A stretch of 64,000 nucleotides of DNA, from contig CAVQWS010000026.1 in assembly GCA_963717725.1 (NCBI GenBank), positions 151,431 to 215,430 on the forward strand, read 5' to 3'. The notes under the pieces are model-generated. The model was not told where the DNA came from. It made no database searches and saw nothing but the letters and a program-made list of their open reading frames with translations. This document shows, piece by piece, positions 42,286-50,518 of the stretch (its first letter is position 1; each line of letters opens with the position of its first letter). This DNA is from AC-32 sp963717725 (GTDB taxonomy: Bacteria; Actinomycetota; Thermoleophilia; Gaiellales; Gaiellaceae). A program made the translations under genes and the position numbers.

Positions 42286-42320
42286 CGGGCGGGGGCTCCC
42301 CTTCCGCGTGGCCCCGCCCG
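42286..42320 (+). terminator. Intrinsic terminator of the second peptide transcript
   Basis: CGGGCGGGG (42286-42294) and CCCCGCCCG (42312-42320) form a 9-bp stem with a 17-nt loop, followed by TCAGCTTTT. It lies 12 nt after the peptide stop and before the VOC gene. Confidence 0.55.
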
Positions 42321-42380
42321 TCAGCTTTTGGCAACAGGAGTAGGCGATTCGCTATCGCCGCAGCCGCTATCGTCGCCGCC

Positions 42381-42860
42381 ATGAGCCTCGACCCGCAGGT
42401 CGACATCGGTCACGTCCATCTGAAGGTCGCCGACATCGACCGCTCGCTCGCCTTCTATCGCGACATCCTCGGCTTCGACGTGATGCAGCGGATCGGCGAC
42501 GAGGCGGCGTTCCTCTCAGCCGGCGGCTACCACCACCACCTCGGCCTGAACACGTGGGAGTCGCGCGGTGGCTCGCCGCCGCCGCAGAACACGACCGGCC
42601 TCTACCACGTCGCGATCCGCTACCCGGACCGCGCGCAGCTCGGGAACGCGCTCAAGCGGCTGGTCGAGGCGAACTGGCCGATCGGCGGCGCCACCGACCA
42701 CGGAGTCTCCGAGGCGATCTACCTGCGCGACCCGGACGGGAACGGGATCGAGCTCTACCGCGACCGGGCCGAGCCCGACTGGCCGCGTGCCGAGGATGGC
42801 GGCCTACAGATGATCAGCGAGCCGCTCGACCTGAAGGCGCTGCTGAGCGAGGCGGCCTGA
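42381..42860 (+). CDS. VOC-superfamily dioxygenase/glyoxalase-like protein
   Basis: A 159-aa vicinal-oxygen-chelate protein. Two beta-alpha-beta-beta-beta modules are visible. The metal-ligand positions are His in IGHVHLKVADIDRSLAFYRDILGF, the YHHHLGLNTW strand, LYHVAIRYPDRAQLG, and Glu in DPDGNGIELYRDR. This pattern is close to catechol-2,3-dioxygenase-like CatE proteins. The ATG 42381 is the start fitting the first strand. The stop overlaps the next start (TGATG). Confidence 0.85.
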   Translation: MSLDPQVDIGHVHLKVADIDRSLAFYRDILGFDVMQRIGDEAAFLSAGGYHHHLGLNTWESRGGSPPPQNTTGLYHVAIRYPDRAQLGNALKRLVEANWPIGGATDHGVSEAIYLRDPDGNGIELYRDRAEPDWPRAEDGGLQMISEPLDLKALLSEAA

Positions 42861-43090
42861 TGGCGAAGGGCTACGCCGAAGGGCCGGCGGCCGAGGAGGC
42901 CGAGCGCCGGCTCGAGGAGCTCGAGCGCGGCGGCGGCGCCCCCGAGGCGGAACTGCGCCAAGCGGTGTACGGCTCGACCGAGGAAGAGCCAGAGCGGCAC
43001 TTCATCGGCTGGCGCGACAACGTCGATCCGGACGAGCTGTTCGCCTCCGGGAAGGCGTGGGGGATCACGGTCGTGCGCGCTACGGTGTAG
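42860..43090 (+). CDS. Small conserved-looking protein (76 aa) between VOC and KorA genes
   Basis: A 76-aa acidic protein. Residues about 10-42 form a charged helix (AEEAERRLEELERGG), followed by EEEPERHFIGWRDNVDPDELFASGKAW, a compact C-terminal motif that looks conserved. The ATG overlaps the VOC stop (TGATG) and the korA GTG begins 2 nt after its stop. Tight coupling to korAB suggests a small accessory factor, but no family is recognised. Confidence 0.65.
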   Translation: MAKGYAEGPAAEEAERRLEELERGGGAPEAELRQAVYGSTEEEPERHFIGWRDNVDPDELFASGKAWGITVVRATV

Positions 43091-43092
43091 CC

Positions 43093-44928
43093 GTGGGCAA
43101 GCAGGTCGAGCAGCTCGAGCAGGTGACCATTCGCTTCGCCGGCGACTCCGGCGACGGAATGCAGCTGACCGGCGGCCGCTTCACCAGCGAGACCGCGCTC
43201 GTCGGCAACGACATCTCGACCCTCCCGGACTTCCCCGCCGAGATCCGCGCGCCCGCCGGCTCGCTGCCGGGCGTCTCCGGCTTCCAGCTCCACTTCGCCG
43301 ACCACGACATCCTCACGCCCGGCGACGCGCCCGACGTGCTCGTGGCGATGAACCCGGCCGCGCTGCGGACGAACCTGCGCGACCTGCCGAAGGGCGGCAC
43401 GCTGATCGTCAACCGCGACGCCTTCACCGAGCGCAATCTCGAGAAGGCGGGCTATGAGGCGAGCCCGCTCGAGGACGGCTCGCTCGAGGAATACCACCTT
43501 CACGAGGTACCGCTGACGACGCTGACGCTCGAGGCGCTCAAGGAGGTGGACGTGACCAAGCGCGAGGCCGAGCGCTCGAAGAACATGTTCGCGCTCGGCC
43601 TGATGTCCTGGCTCTACCACCGGCCGACCGAGGGCACGATCGCCTTCCTCGAGCGCAAGTTCGCCTCGAAGCCGCCGATCGCCGACGCGAACGTCAAGGC
43701 GTTCAAGGCCGGCTGGGCCTACGGCGAGACCTCGGAGGACTTCGTCGTCTCGTACGAGGTCGCCCCCGCCCCGATGCCGCCGGGCACCTACCGGAACATC
43801 ACCGGCAATCAGGCGCTCGGGATCGGCCTGGTCGCGGCCAGCGTGAAGAGCGGCCTGCCGCTGTTCCTCGGCGCCTACCCGATCACACCCGCGTCGGAGA
43901 TCCTCGAGCACCTCTCGCGCCACAAGCGCTTCGGCATCCGCACCTTCCAGGCCGAGGACGAGATTGCAGCTGTGGGCGCCGCAGTCGGCGCCAGCTTCGG
44001 CGGCGCGCTCGGGGTCTGCACCTCCAGTGGCCCCGGCGTCGTGCTCAAGGCCGAGACGGTCGGCCTGGCCGTCGCGCTCGAGCTGCCGCTGCTGATCCTC
44101 GACATCCAGCGCGCGGGCCCCTCGACTGGGATGCCGACCAAGCCCGAGCAGGCCGACCTGCTGATGGTGCTCTACGGCCGCAACGCCGAGTCGCCCGTGC
44201 CCGTGGTCGCCGCGTCCACGCCTGGCGGCTGCTTCGACGCGGCGCTCGAGGCGGCGCGGATCGCGCTCAAGTACCGCACGCCGGTCTACCTGCTCTCGGA
44301 CGCCTACCTGGCGAACGGCTCCGAGCCGTGGCTGCTGCCCGACGCGGCCGCGCTCCCGGAGATCCCGGTCGAGTTCGCTACCGAGCCGAACCGCGAGGGC
44401 GAGTTTCTGCCGTACGTGCGCGACCCCGAGACCCTCGCGCGCGCGTGGGCGATTCCCGGCACGCCCGGGCTCGAGCACCGGATCGGCGGGCTGGAGAAGC
44501 AGGACGAGACCGGCAACGTCTCGTACGACCCCGACAACCACGACCGCATGGTGCGCCTGCGCGCGCAGAAGGTGGCGAACATCGCGGCCGACATCCCCGA
44601 GCTCGAGGTCGATGACCCGGACGGCGCCTCGCTGCTTGTCCTTGGCTGGGGCGGCACCTACGGCCCGATCACGGCCGGCGTGCGGCGGCTGCGCAAGGAG
44701 GGCAAGCAGGTCGCCCAGGCGCACCTAACGCACCTGAACCCGTTCCCGCGCAACACCGGCGACGTGCTGCGCTCGTACGACCGCGTGCTCGTGCCGGAGA
44801 TGAACCTCGGCCAGCTGCTGAAGCTCGTGCGCGCCGAGTTCCTCGTCGACGCGGTCGGCTTCAACCAGGTTCGCGGCCTGCCGCTGCGAGCGAGCGACCT
44901 TGCCGACGCGATGGAGGCACTGCTTTGA
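43093..44928 (+). CDS. korA: 2-oxoacid:acceptor oxidoreductase, alpha subunit with fused gamma domain (KorA)
   Basis: A 611-aa subunit. An N-terminal gamma-type domain (about 1-190: RFAGDSGDGMQLTGGRF, FPAEIRAPAGS) is fused to the alpha domain (about 235-600: FLGAYPITPASEILEHLS, QAEDEIAAVGAAVGASFGGA, TSSGPGV). Together with KorB it oxidatively decarboxylates 2-oxoglutarate or a related 2-oxoacid, using CoA and a ferredoxin. The start is GTG 43093, 2 nt after the small gene. The stop overlaps the korB TTG (TTGA). KorAB often replaces or supplements the 2-oxoglutarate dehydrogenase complex in actinobacteria. Confidence 0.92.
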   Translation: MGKQVEQLEQVTIRFAGDSGDGMQLTGGRFTSETALVGNDISTLPDFPAEIRAPAGSLPGVSGFQLHFADHDILTPGDAPDVLVAMNPAALRTNLRDLPKGGTLIVNRDAFTERNLEKAGYEASPLEDGSLEEYHLHEVPLTTLTLEALKEVDVTKREAERSKNMFALGLMSWLYHRPTEGTIAFLERKFASKPPIADANVKAFKAGWAYGETSEDFVVSYEVAPAPMPPGTYRNITGNQALGIGLVAASVKSGLPLFLGAYPITPASEILEHLSRHKRFGIRTFQAEDEIAAVGAAVGASFGGALGVCTSSGPGVVLKAETVGLAVALELPLLILDIQRAGPSTGMPTKPEQADLLMVLYGRNAESPVPVVAASTPGGCFDAALEAARIALKYRTPVYLLSDAYLANGSEPWLLPDAAALPEIPVEFATEPNREGEFLPYVRDPETLARAWAIPGTPGLEHRIGGLEKQDETGNVSYDPDNHDRMVRLRAQKVANIAADIPELEVDDPDGASLLVLGWGGTYGPITAGVRRLRKEGKQVAQAHLTHLNPFPRNTGDVLRSYDRVLVPEMNLGQLLKLVRAEFLVDAVGFNQVRGLPLRASDLADAMEALL

Positions 44929-45932
44929 CCGCCAATGGCAACGGGAACCTGACCGCGAAGGACTTCAAGACCGACCAGGAGGTCCGCTGGTGCCCGGGTT
45001 GCGGCGACTACGCGATCCTCGCCGCGGTGCAGAGCTTCCTGCCGGAGCTCGGGATCCCGCGCGAGAACATCGTCTTCATCTCCGGGATCGGCTGCGCGGC
45101 GCGCTTCCCGTACTACGTCGAGACCTACGGGATCCACTCGATCCACGGCCGCGCGCCGGCGATCGCGACCGGGCTCGCGCTCTCGCGGCCCGACCTCTCG
45201 GTCTGGGTCGTGTCCGGCGACGGCGACGCGCTCTCGATCGGCGGCAACCACCTGATCCACGCATTGCGGCGGAACGTGAACGTGAAGATCCTGATGTTCA
45301 ACAACCAGATCTACGGGCTGACGAAGGGGCAGTACTCGCCGACTTCGCCGCTCGGAACGGTGAACAAGACAACGCCGATGGGCTCGGTCGACTACCCGTT
45401 CAACCCGGTCGCCCTGGCGCTCGGGGCGGAGGCGAGCTTCGTCGCGCGCTCGATCGACACCGACCGCGCGCATCTGACCGAAACGCTGCGCCGCGCACAC
45501 GCCCACCCCGGCGCGGCCTTCGTCGAGATCTACCAGAACTGCAACGTCTACAACGACGGCGCGTTCGACGCCGTGCGCGATCAGAAGGAGAACCGCATCC
45601 TCTTGCAGCACGGTGAGCCGATCCGCTTCGGCGCGGAAGACGAGCGCGGGGTACGGATGCGGGCCGACGGCTCCGCGGAGATCGTCGATGGCGCGGCCGA
45701 GGGCGAGCTGCTCGTGCACGACGAGCACGCGGAGACGACCTCGCTGGCGAACGCGCTGGCGCGGCTCTCGCACACGCCGCACGGCCCGACACCGATCGGC
45801 ATCTTCCGCGACGTCGAGCGCCCAGTCTACGACCGCCTGCTGGACGAACAGCTCACACGCGCGCGCGAGGAGCAGGGCGAGGGTGACCTCGGCGAGCTGC
45901 TGCACGCCGGCGACACCTGGACGATCGGCTGA
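44925..45932 (+). CDS. korB: 2-oxoacid:acceptor oxidoreductase, TPP-binding beta subunit (KorB)
   Basis: A 335-aa subunit. Four Cys suited to a 4Fe-4S cluster are Cys23 and Cys26 (WCPGCGD), Cys57 (GIGCAAR) and Cys206 (NCNVYND). The TPP/Mg motif is GDGDALSIGGNH with the FNNQIYGLTKGQYS segment. It catalyses decarboxylation and electron transfer to ferredoxin as KorA's partner. The TTG start overlaps the korA stop. The stop in turn overlaps a CTG start of the next gene (CTGA). Confidence 0.93.
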   Translation: MTANGNGNLTAKDFKTDQEVRWCPGCGDYAILAAVQSFLPELGIPRENIVFISGIGCAARFPYYVETYGIHSIHGRAPAIATGLALSRPDLSVWVVSGDGDALSIGGNHLIHALRRNVNVKILMFNNQIYGLTKGQYSPTSPLGTVNKTTPMGSVDYPFNPVALALGAEASFVARSIDTDRAHLTETLRRAHAHPGAAFVEIYQNCNVYNDGAFDAVRDQKENRILLQHGEPIRFGAEDERGVRMRADGSAEIVDGAAEGELLVHDEHAETTSLANALARLSHTPHGPTPIGIFRDVERPVYDRLLDEQLTRAREEQGEGDLGELLHAGDTWTIG

Positions 45933-46762
45933 GCGCCGCCCTTCCGTTTCGCGACTGGGAGACTGCCTACCGCGTCTTCGGTGACGGCGAGGGGCCGGGC
46001 CGGCTGCCGTTGCTCGCCCTGCACGGCGGGCCGGGTGGCTGCCGACTGCCGCTCGAGGCGCTCGCACCGCTGGCCGGCGAGCGCCGCGTCGTGCTCTTCG
46101 ACCAGCTCGGCAGCGGCGAGTCCTCGCGGCCGGACGACGCGTCGCTCTGGACGGTCGAGACCTTCGTCGAGCAGGTGCGGGGCGTCCGCGACGGGCTCGG
46201 GCTCGACCGCGTCCACCTGTTCGGCTCGTCCTGGGGCGGGATGCTCGCGCTCGAGTACGCCTTCACGCAGCCGACAGGGCTCGCGAGCCTGATCCTCAAC
46301 TCGACGCCGACGAGCGCGCCGCGCTGGGCGGTCGAGACGCTGCGGCTGCGCGCCGAGCTGCCCACCGGGCTCGACGACAAGCAGGCCGAGGAGGAGTTCA
46401 AGCGCCGCCACATCTGCCGGCTCGACCCGGAGCCCGAGGTGCTCGCGCTGGCCCGCGCGCAGTTCGGCGCCCAGGTCTACGAGACGATGTGGGGCCCGAA
46501 CGAGTTCACGGTCACCGGCACGCTCAAGGAGTGGGACGTGATCGACCGGCTCGGCGAGCTCGAGGTGCCGACGCTGATCACGTCTGGCCGTTACGACGAG
46601 TGCACGCCGGCGCTCGTCCAGCCGCTCGCCGACGGGATCCCGGGCGCGGAATGGGTGCTGTTCGAGGAGAGCGCGCACATGCCGTACCTGGAGGAGCCGG
46701 AGCGCTACCTCGGGGTGGTCGCCGCGTTCCTCGACCGAGTCGAAGCTCAGACGAACGCCTGA
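45929..46762 (+). CDS. Prolyl aminopeptidase-like alpha/beta hydrolase, probable CTG start
   Basis: A 277-aa S33-type alpha/beta hydrolase if started at CTG 45929. Features are LALHGGPGG (oxyanion loop), GSSWGG with nucleophile Ser101, the acid Asp in GRYDECTP, and the catalytic His in SAHMPYLEEP. This set is typical of proline iminopeptidases, which remove N-terminal proline. The first canonical in-frame start, TTG 46010, would delete the conserved first strands FRDWETAYRVFG. CTG 45929 forms a CTGA overlap with the korB stop, like the ATGA, GTGA and TTGA junctions nearby. Confidence 0.82.
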   Translation: MSAALPFRDWETAYRVFGDGEGPGRLPLLALHGGPGGCRLPLEALAPLAGERRVVLFDQLGSGESSRPDDASLWTVETFVEQVRGVRDGLGLDRVHLFGSSWGGMLALEYAFTQPTGLASLILNSTPTSAPRWAVETLRLRAELPTGLDDKQAEEEFKRRHICRLDPEPEVLALARAQFGAQVYETMWGPNEFTVTGTLKEWDVIDRLGELEVPTLITSGRYDECTPALVQPLADGIPGAEWVLFEESAHMPYLEEPERYLGVVAAFLDRVEAQTNA

Positions 46763-47496
46763 ATCGCCGCGCCGGCGCCCGCGACGAGCAGGACGAAGCC
46801 GATCGCGCGGATCAACGCCGGTTCGGAGAGTCGGCCGGTCAGGCGTGCGCCGATCAGCGCGGCCGGAACAGAGGCGGCACCGCCGACGGCGATCAGCTTC
46901 CAGTCGGGCCCTGCCGAGGGCAGGTGCCCGACGAGCCCGGCAACGCCGACGCAGACGCCGACGGCCAGATTCGTCCCGACCGCGCTCGAGGCAGGCTCGC
47001 CGACGAGCCGCAGCAGCGCCGGCATCCGCAGCGAGCCGAGGATCAGGCCGACGAAGCCGCCGAGCAGGCCGATCACCAGGCCGGAGAGCACGGCCGCGAC
47101 CCGCGAGAACTCGCCGCGCACCTTCGCTTGCCGCGGCTTGCGCAGCAAGAGGTCGAGCCCGCTGTAGAAGAGCACGACCGCGATCGCGAGCAGCAGCGCC
47201 GTCTTCGGCACGCGCCCGGCCAGGTAGCCGCCGGCGAGCGCGCCGACGACCGAGGGCGGTGCCATCCAGCCGAACAGTGTCCAGTTGATCCGCCCGGCGC
47301 GGATGTGCGCGGTTCCAGCTGTCGCCGCCGCGATCCCGGAGACGGCGATGTTCGCCCCGCCGCCCGCGGCCGGTGAGGAGGCCACGGCAGCGAACAGCGG
47401 CAGCCTCAGGTTCCCGAGCACGAGCCCCACCGCTCCGCCGGCCACCGCCACCACGAACGACCAGGCCGCGACGGCGACCAGCTCCAGCCCGCTCAC
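46747..47496 (-). CDS. TauE/SafE family sulfite/anion exporter
   Basis: A 249-aa inner-membrane protein with about eight hydrophobic segments arranged as two similar halves. It has the typical Gly-rich starts VAGGAVGLVLGNLRLP and LGGFVGLILGSLRMP of TauE/SafE (DUF81) proteins. Members export sulfite or other sulfur-containing anions; the substrate is unknown. The start is GTG 47496. The 3' end overlaps the convergent hydrolase gene by 16 nt. Confidence 0.9.
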   Translation of the reverse strand: MSGLELVAVAAWSFVVAVAGGAVGLVLGNLRLPLFAAVASSPAAGGGANIAVSGIAAATAGTAHIRAGRINWTLFGWMAPPSVVGALAGGYLAGRVPKTALLLAIAVVLFYSGLDLLLRKPRQAKVRGEFSRVAAVLSGLVIGLLGGFVGLILGSLRMPALLRLVGEPASSAVGTNLAVGVCVGVAGLVGHLPSAGPDWKLIAVGGAASVPAALIGARLTGRLSEPALIRAIGFVLLVAGAGAAIQAFV

Positions 47497-47516
47497 GCCG
47501 CGAGCCTACAAAGGGC

Positions 47517-47540
47517 GAGGCCCGCCGGTTGGCGGGCCTC
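47517..47540 (-). terminator. Terminator hairpin after the RTX-like gene
   Basis: GAGGCCCGCC and GGCGGGCCTC form a 10-bp perfect stem with a 4-nt loop. It lies 30 nt after the minus-strand RTX-like stop and is followed by CGCCCTTT in that direction. Confidence 0.6.
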
Positions 47541-47570
47541 GAAGGGACGACTGGGCTGAGTGGGGAGGAG

Positions 47571-48185
47571 TTAGCCGTCCGAGCCGATGGTGACCGTCTT
47601 GACGAGCTCGCAGTTCATGGTCACGTCGGCCTCGCCGGCGCGGAGCCACGCGACGTCGTGGTCGCCGGGGCCGCAGTCGAGCGTGTCGACCTGACCGTCC
47701 GCCGCGAGTGCGTGCAGGACGTCGTTGCCGTCGCCACCGAACTCGTGGTCGACGCCACGGCCGCCCCAGAGGAAGTCGCGACTGGAGCCGCCGTTGACCG
47801 TGTCGTCACCGGGGCCGCCGTGGAGACGGCTGAGCCCGTTCTCGCCGGCGGTGAGCGTGTCGTTGCCGTAGCCGCCCCAGACCACCGCGCGGCCGTTGCC
47901 CGCCGTGATCGTGTCGTCACCGGGGCCGCCGAACAGATGGTCGAGGCCGGGGCCGCCGTCGATGGCGTCGTTGCCCTTGCCGCCGTAAACGAAGTCGCGG
48001 CCTTCCGCGGCCGAGATCTGGTCGTTGCCGGCGAGGCCGAGGATGTAGTCGCGATTCGCGGTGCCGGCGATCACGTCGTCGCCGCGGGTGCCGCGGATCA
48101 CGTTGAACCAATGTGCACCCGCAACGCCGGTCACGGCAAGGCCGACGCCGAGGGCGAGTGCGAGGACGATCAGCTTGCGAACCAT
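47571..48185 (-). CDS. Secreted RTX-like (hemolysin-type calcium-binding repeat) protein
   Basis: A 204-aa secreted protein. The signal peptide (about 1-24) is followed by about eight imperfect GGxGxDxLxG nonapeptide-like repeats (for example YGGKGNDAIDGGPG, GGPGDDTITAGNG, GGYGNDTLTAGEN), which form calcium-stabilised beta-rolls. A C-terminal cap with two Cys (TLDCGPGDHDVAWL, VTMNCELV) follows; many actinobacterial members share this cap. ATG 48185 follows a GGAGG Shine-Dalgarno sequence. A surface-associated structural or adhesive role is likely. Confidence 0.87.
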   Translation of the reverse strand: MVRKLIVLALALGVGLAVTGVAGAHWFNVIRGTRGDDVIAGTANRDYILGLAGNDQISAAEGRDFVYGGKGNDAIDGGPGLDHLFGGPGDDTITAGNGRAVVWGGYGNDTLTAGENGLSRLHGGPGDDTVNGGSSRDFLWGGRGVDHEFGGDGNDVLHALAADGQVDTLDCGPGDHDVAWLRAGEADVTMNCELVKTVTIGSDG

Positions 48186-48245
48186 GGGAACCTCCGTTGA
48201 GGGAGCGAGCCTGCTCCGCTCAGTAAACGACCCGCGCATTAGGTG

Positions 48246-48266
48246 TCTTTGCGTGAATTGCAAAGA
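48246..48266. promoter_or_regulatory. Candidate operator between the RTX-like and PASTA genes
   Basis: TCTTTGC (48246-48252) and GCAAAGA (48260-48266) form a perfect 7-bp inverted repeat with a 7-nt spacer in the divergent intergenic region. It is AT-richer than its surroundings. A dimeric regulator could bind here and control both surface genes. Confidence 0.4.
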
Positions 48267-48317
48267 TTTCCTCAGGGCGAGGTTCGGGGTTTCGCGGGAA
48301 CGGAGAGGACGCGCGGG

Positions 48318-49571
48318 ATGAGATTCCGACGCGCTCCCGCCGAGGCGGCCACCGTCGTCGAGGAAGGCCCGCCAGAGGCCGTCGTCGAGGAAGAGGTCGT
48401 TCCACCGCCCCCGCCGCCCGAGCCGCCGCCGCGGCCGCTGCTCTGGCCGTGGCTGCTGCTCCTGCTCGCACTCGTGATCGGCGGCCTGGTCGCGGCCTGG
48501 CTGCTCACTCGCGACGACGGCAACAAGGGCGCCTCGACCGTCAACGTGCCGAACGTCGTGCGCCTGCAGCAGCGCGAGGCCGTCCAGCGGCTGAACCAGC
48601 GCGGCCTGATCGCGCGCATGAAGACGAGAGCGAGCTCGGCCGAGCCCGGCACGGTCGTCGCGCAGGACCCGGGCCCGGGCGCCGATGTCGTCCGTCATTC
48701 GGTCGTCACGCTGACCGTCTCGGCGGTGCAGACCGAGGCGGTGCCGAACGTGGTCGGCAAGCGCGAGGCCGCGACGGTGAGCGCGTTACGCGCGCAGGGG
48801 TTCCAGGTGAAGACGATCAGTGCGGTTTCGAGCAAGCCGTCAGGGACGGTGCTCGCGCAGAACCCGCTGGCCGGCGCGCGCGTTGCTCACGGCTCGATGG
48901 TCACACTCCGAGTCTCGCGCGGGCTCGTGACCGTGCCGGACGCCGTCGGCCAGTCGCGCGACGACGCCGTCGCGGCGGTCCGCGGAGCCGGCTTGAAGCC
49001 AAAGGCCTTTACCGTGCCTTCGTCGCAGCCGAATGGGACGGTCGTGGCCCAGAAGCCGCTGGGCGGCAAGCGCGTTCCCGGTGGCTCGGTCGTGCGATTG
49101 AACGTCTCGAGCGGCAGCACGGCCGCCGTGCCTCCGCCTCCGCCGCCTCCGGCCAAGCCGGCGACCGTCACCGTCCCGGACGTCACCGGCCAGCAGCAGG
49201 ACGTAGCGCAGAAGCAGCTCAACGCGGCCGGCCTCAAGGCGGGGGTCGTCTACGTCTCCTCGGACGAGGTTCAGGGAACCGTCGTCTCGCAGGCGCCGGA
49301 GGGCGGGACGATCCAGAAGCGCGGCACGCGGATCCAGCTGAACGTCTCGCGCGGGCCGAGGGCCGTGGTCAAGGGCGTCCCCGACGTGCGCAACCTCGAC
49401 GCCGGCGAAGCGCGCGCAAAACTGGCCGCCGCCGGGTTCAGGGTGCAGACACTCTCGCAGGGGGTCAGCGATCCGAGCCAGGTCGGTGTGGTCGTCGACG
49501 AGCAGCCCGCCGGCGCCAAGAACGCGCCGACAGGCTCCGTCGTGACGATTTACGTGGGGCGTGTGAGCTAG
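48318..49571 (+). CDS. Membrane-anchored protein with five PASTA domains, no kinase
   Basis: A 417-aa protein. A short acidic, Pro-rich cytoplasmic N-terminus (about 1-42) leads to one TM helix (about 43-65). Five extracellular PASTA repeats then follow (about residues 72-137, 141-203, 205-269, 284-346 and 352-417), with a poly-Pro spacer before the fourth. PASTA domains of PknB/PrkC kinases bind peptidoglycan fragments. Here there is no kinase domain or kinase gene nearby, so it may be a cell-wall scaffold or sensor partner. ATG 48318 is chosen because it opens the TM-proximal region. The stop overlaps the next convergent gene by 4 nt. Confidence 0.87.
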   Translation: MRFRRAPAEAATVVEEGPPEAVVEEEVVPPPPPPEPPPRPLLWPWLLLLLALVIGGLVAAWLLTRDDGNKGASTVNVPNVVRLQQREAVQRLNQRGLIARMKTRASSAEPGTVVAQDPGPGADVVRHSVVTLTVSAVQTEAVPNVVGKREAATVSALRAQGFQVKTISAVSSKPSGTVLAQNPLAGARVAHGSMVTLRVSRGLVTVPDAVGQSRDDAVAAVRGAGLKPKAFTVPSSQPNGTVVAQKPLGGKRVPGGSVVRLNVSSGSTAAVPPPPPPPAKPATVTVPDVTGQQQDVAQKQLNAAGLKAGVVYVSSDEVQGTVVSQAPEGGTIQKRGTRIQLNVSRGPRAVVKGVPDVRNLDAGEARAKLAAAGFRVQTLSQGVSDPSQVGVVVDEQPAGAKNAPTGSVVTIYVGRVS

Positions 49572-50518
49572 AGCTCGTTCTCGCCCTCGACCACGTCCAC
49601 GGAGACGATCAGGTCGGGGCGGATGAAGCGACCGGCGTAGAAGGGCCACTGGCCGTCGGTCGCCGTCGAGAACTGCTCGATCACTTCCTGGGCACCTTCC
49701 ATCGCGGTGCCGAAGTCGCGGAACGAGCCGACCTCGACGCCGTCGCCCTCCTTCAGGCGGACGACCACGCGAAAGTCGGTGGCGCGCTTGGGCGCGAACA
49801 GCTCCTCGAGCTCCGGCACGCTGATCGGCTCGGGCGCGACCTCGGGCACGATCTCGGCCCCGGGCTCCGGAGCTAGCTCGACCGGAGGCGCGACGAAGGG
49901 AGCGGGCTCGGGCTCGACGACCGGCTCCGGCTCCACGGCCGCGACCGGCTCGGGCTCGGGCTCCGGCGCGATCGCCGGCAGTTCGACCACGGGCTCGAGA
50001 GCAGTGGGCTCGGGGGCCGGCTCGGGGTCGGCCGGGGCCATCAGCGGGATCGTATGGAGCTCCACCGCCGGAGCGGGCTCGGGCTCGGCCGGAGCGACCG
50101 GGGCAGGCGCAGGCAGCTCGACCGGCGCGGGCTCCTCGGCCGGAGTGGCATCGGTGGCGAAGTAGTCGATCACGGGCGCAGCCGGCTCGACCGGAGCCTC
50201 GGGCGCCATCGCCGGGAGGACCGACTCGGCCTGGACCGGCTCAGGGGCCGGAGCAGGGACGGGCGCCGGAGCAGGCGCTGCCGCCGGCTCGGGCTGCTGG
50301 GGCATCTCGGCCTGGACCGGCGCGGGCGCCGGGGCCGGAGCCGCCGGAGCGGCCTCGGGAGGCCTGATCGCCGGAGGAGGCGAAGGCAGCTCGGAGATGC
50401 CGCCGTCGCCGACAGGCATCGCCGAGGCAACGGGGCCTCGAACCACCGGCGGACTGAGCGGAGGCTCGAGCCCGAGGCTCGTCTCCGCGATGAACTCGTG
50501 AGTCCCTAGTGCCGACAT
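49568..50518 (-). CDS. Pro/Glu/Ala-rich low-complexity protein with folded C-terminal domain
   Basis: A 316-aa protein. Residues about 30-235 are a long low-complexity stretch rich in PAPAP, EPEPEP and PAEPE motifs. The last about 75 residues (KRATDFRVVVRLKEGDGVEVGSFRDFG, ending VSVDVVEGENEL) look like a small folded alpha/beta domain. No signal peptide is visible from ATG 50518, which has GGAAAGGGA upstream. The frame stays open upstream, and the segment ENAETAAIGLIHQHTLERLLSPEL just before the start looks protein-like, so a longer N-terminus cannot be excluded. Codon use and repeat nature fit a surface or spacer protein. Function unknown. Confidence 0.7.
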   Translation of the reverse strand: MSALGTHEFIAETSLGLEPPLSPPVVRGPVASAMPVGDGGISELPSPPPAIRPPEAAPAAPAPAPAPVQAEMPQQPEPAAAPAPAPVPAPAPEPVQAESVLPAMAPEAPVEPAAPVIDYFATDATPAEEPAPVELPAPAPVAPAEPEPAPAVELHTIPLMAPADPEPAPEPTALEPVVELPAIAPEPEPEPVAAVEPEPVVEPEPAPFVAPPVELAPEPGAEIVPEVAPEPISVPELEELFAPKRATDFRVVVRLKEGDGVEVGSFRDFGTAMEGAQEVIEQFSTATDGQWPFYAGRFIRPDLIVSVDVVEGENEL

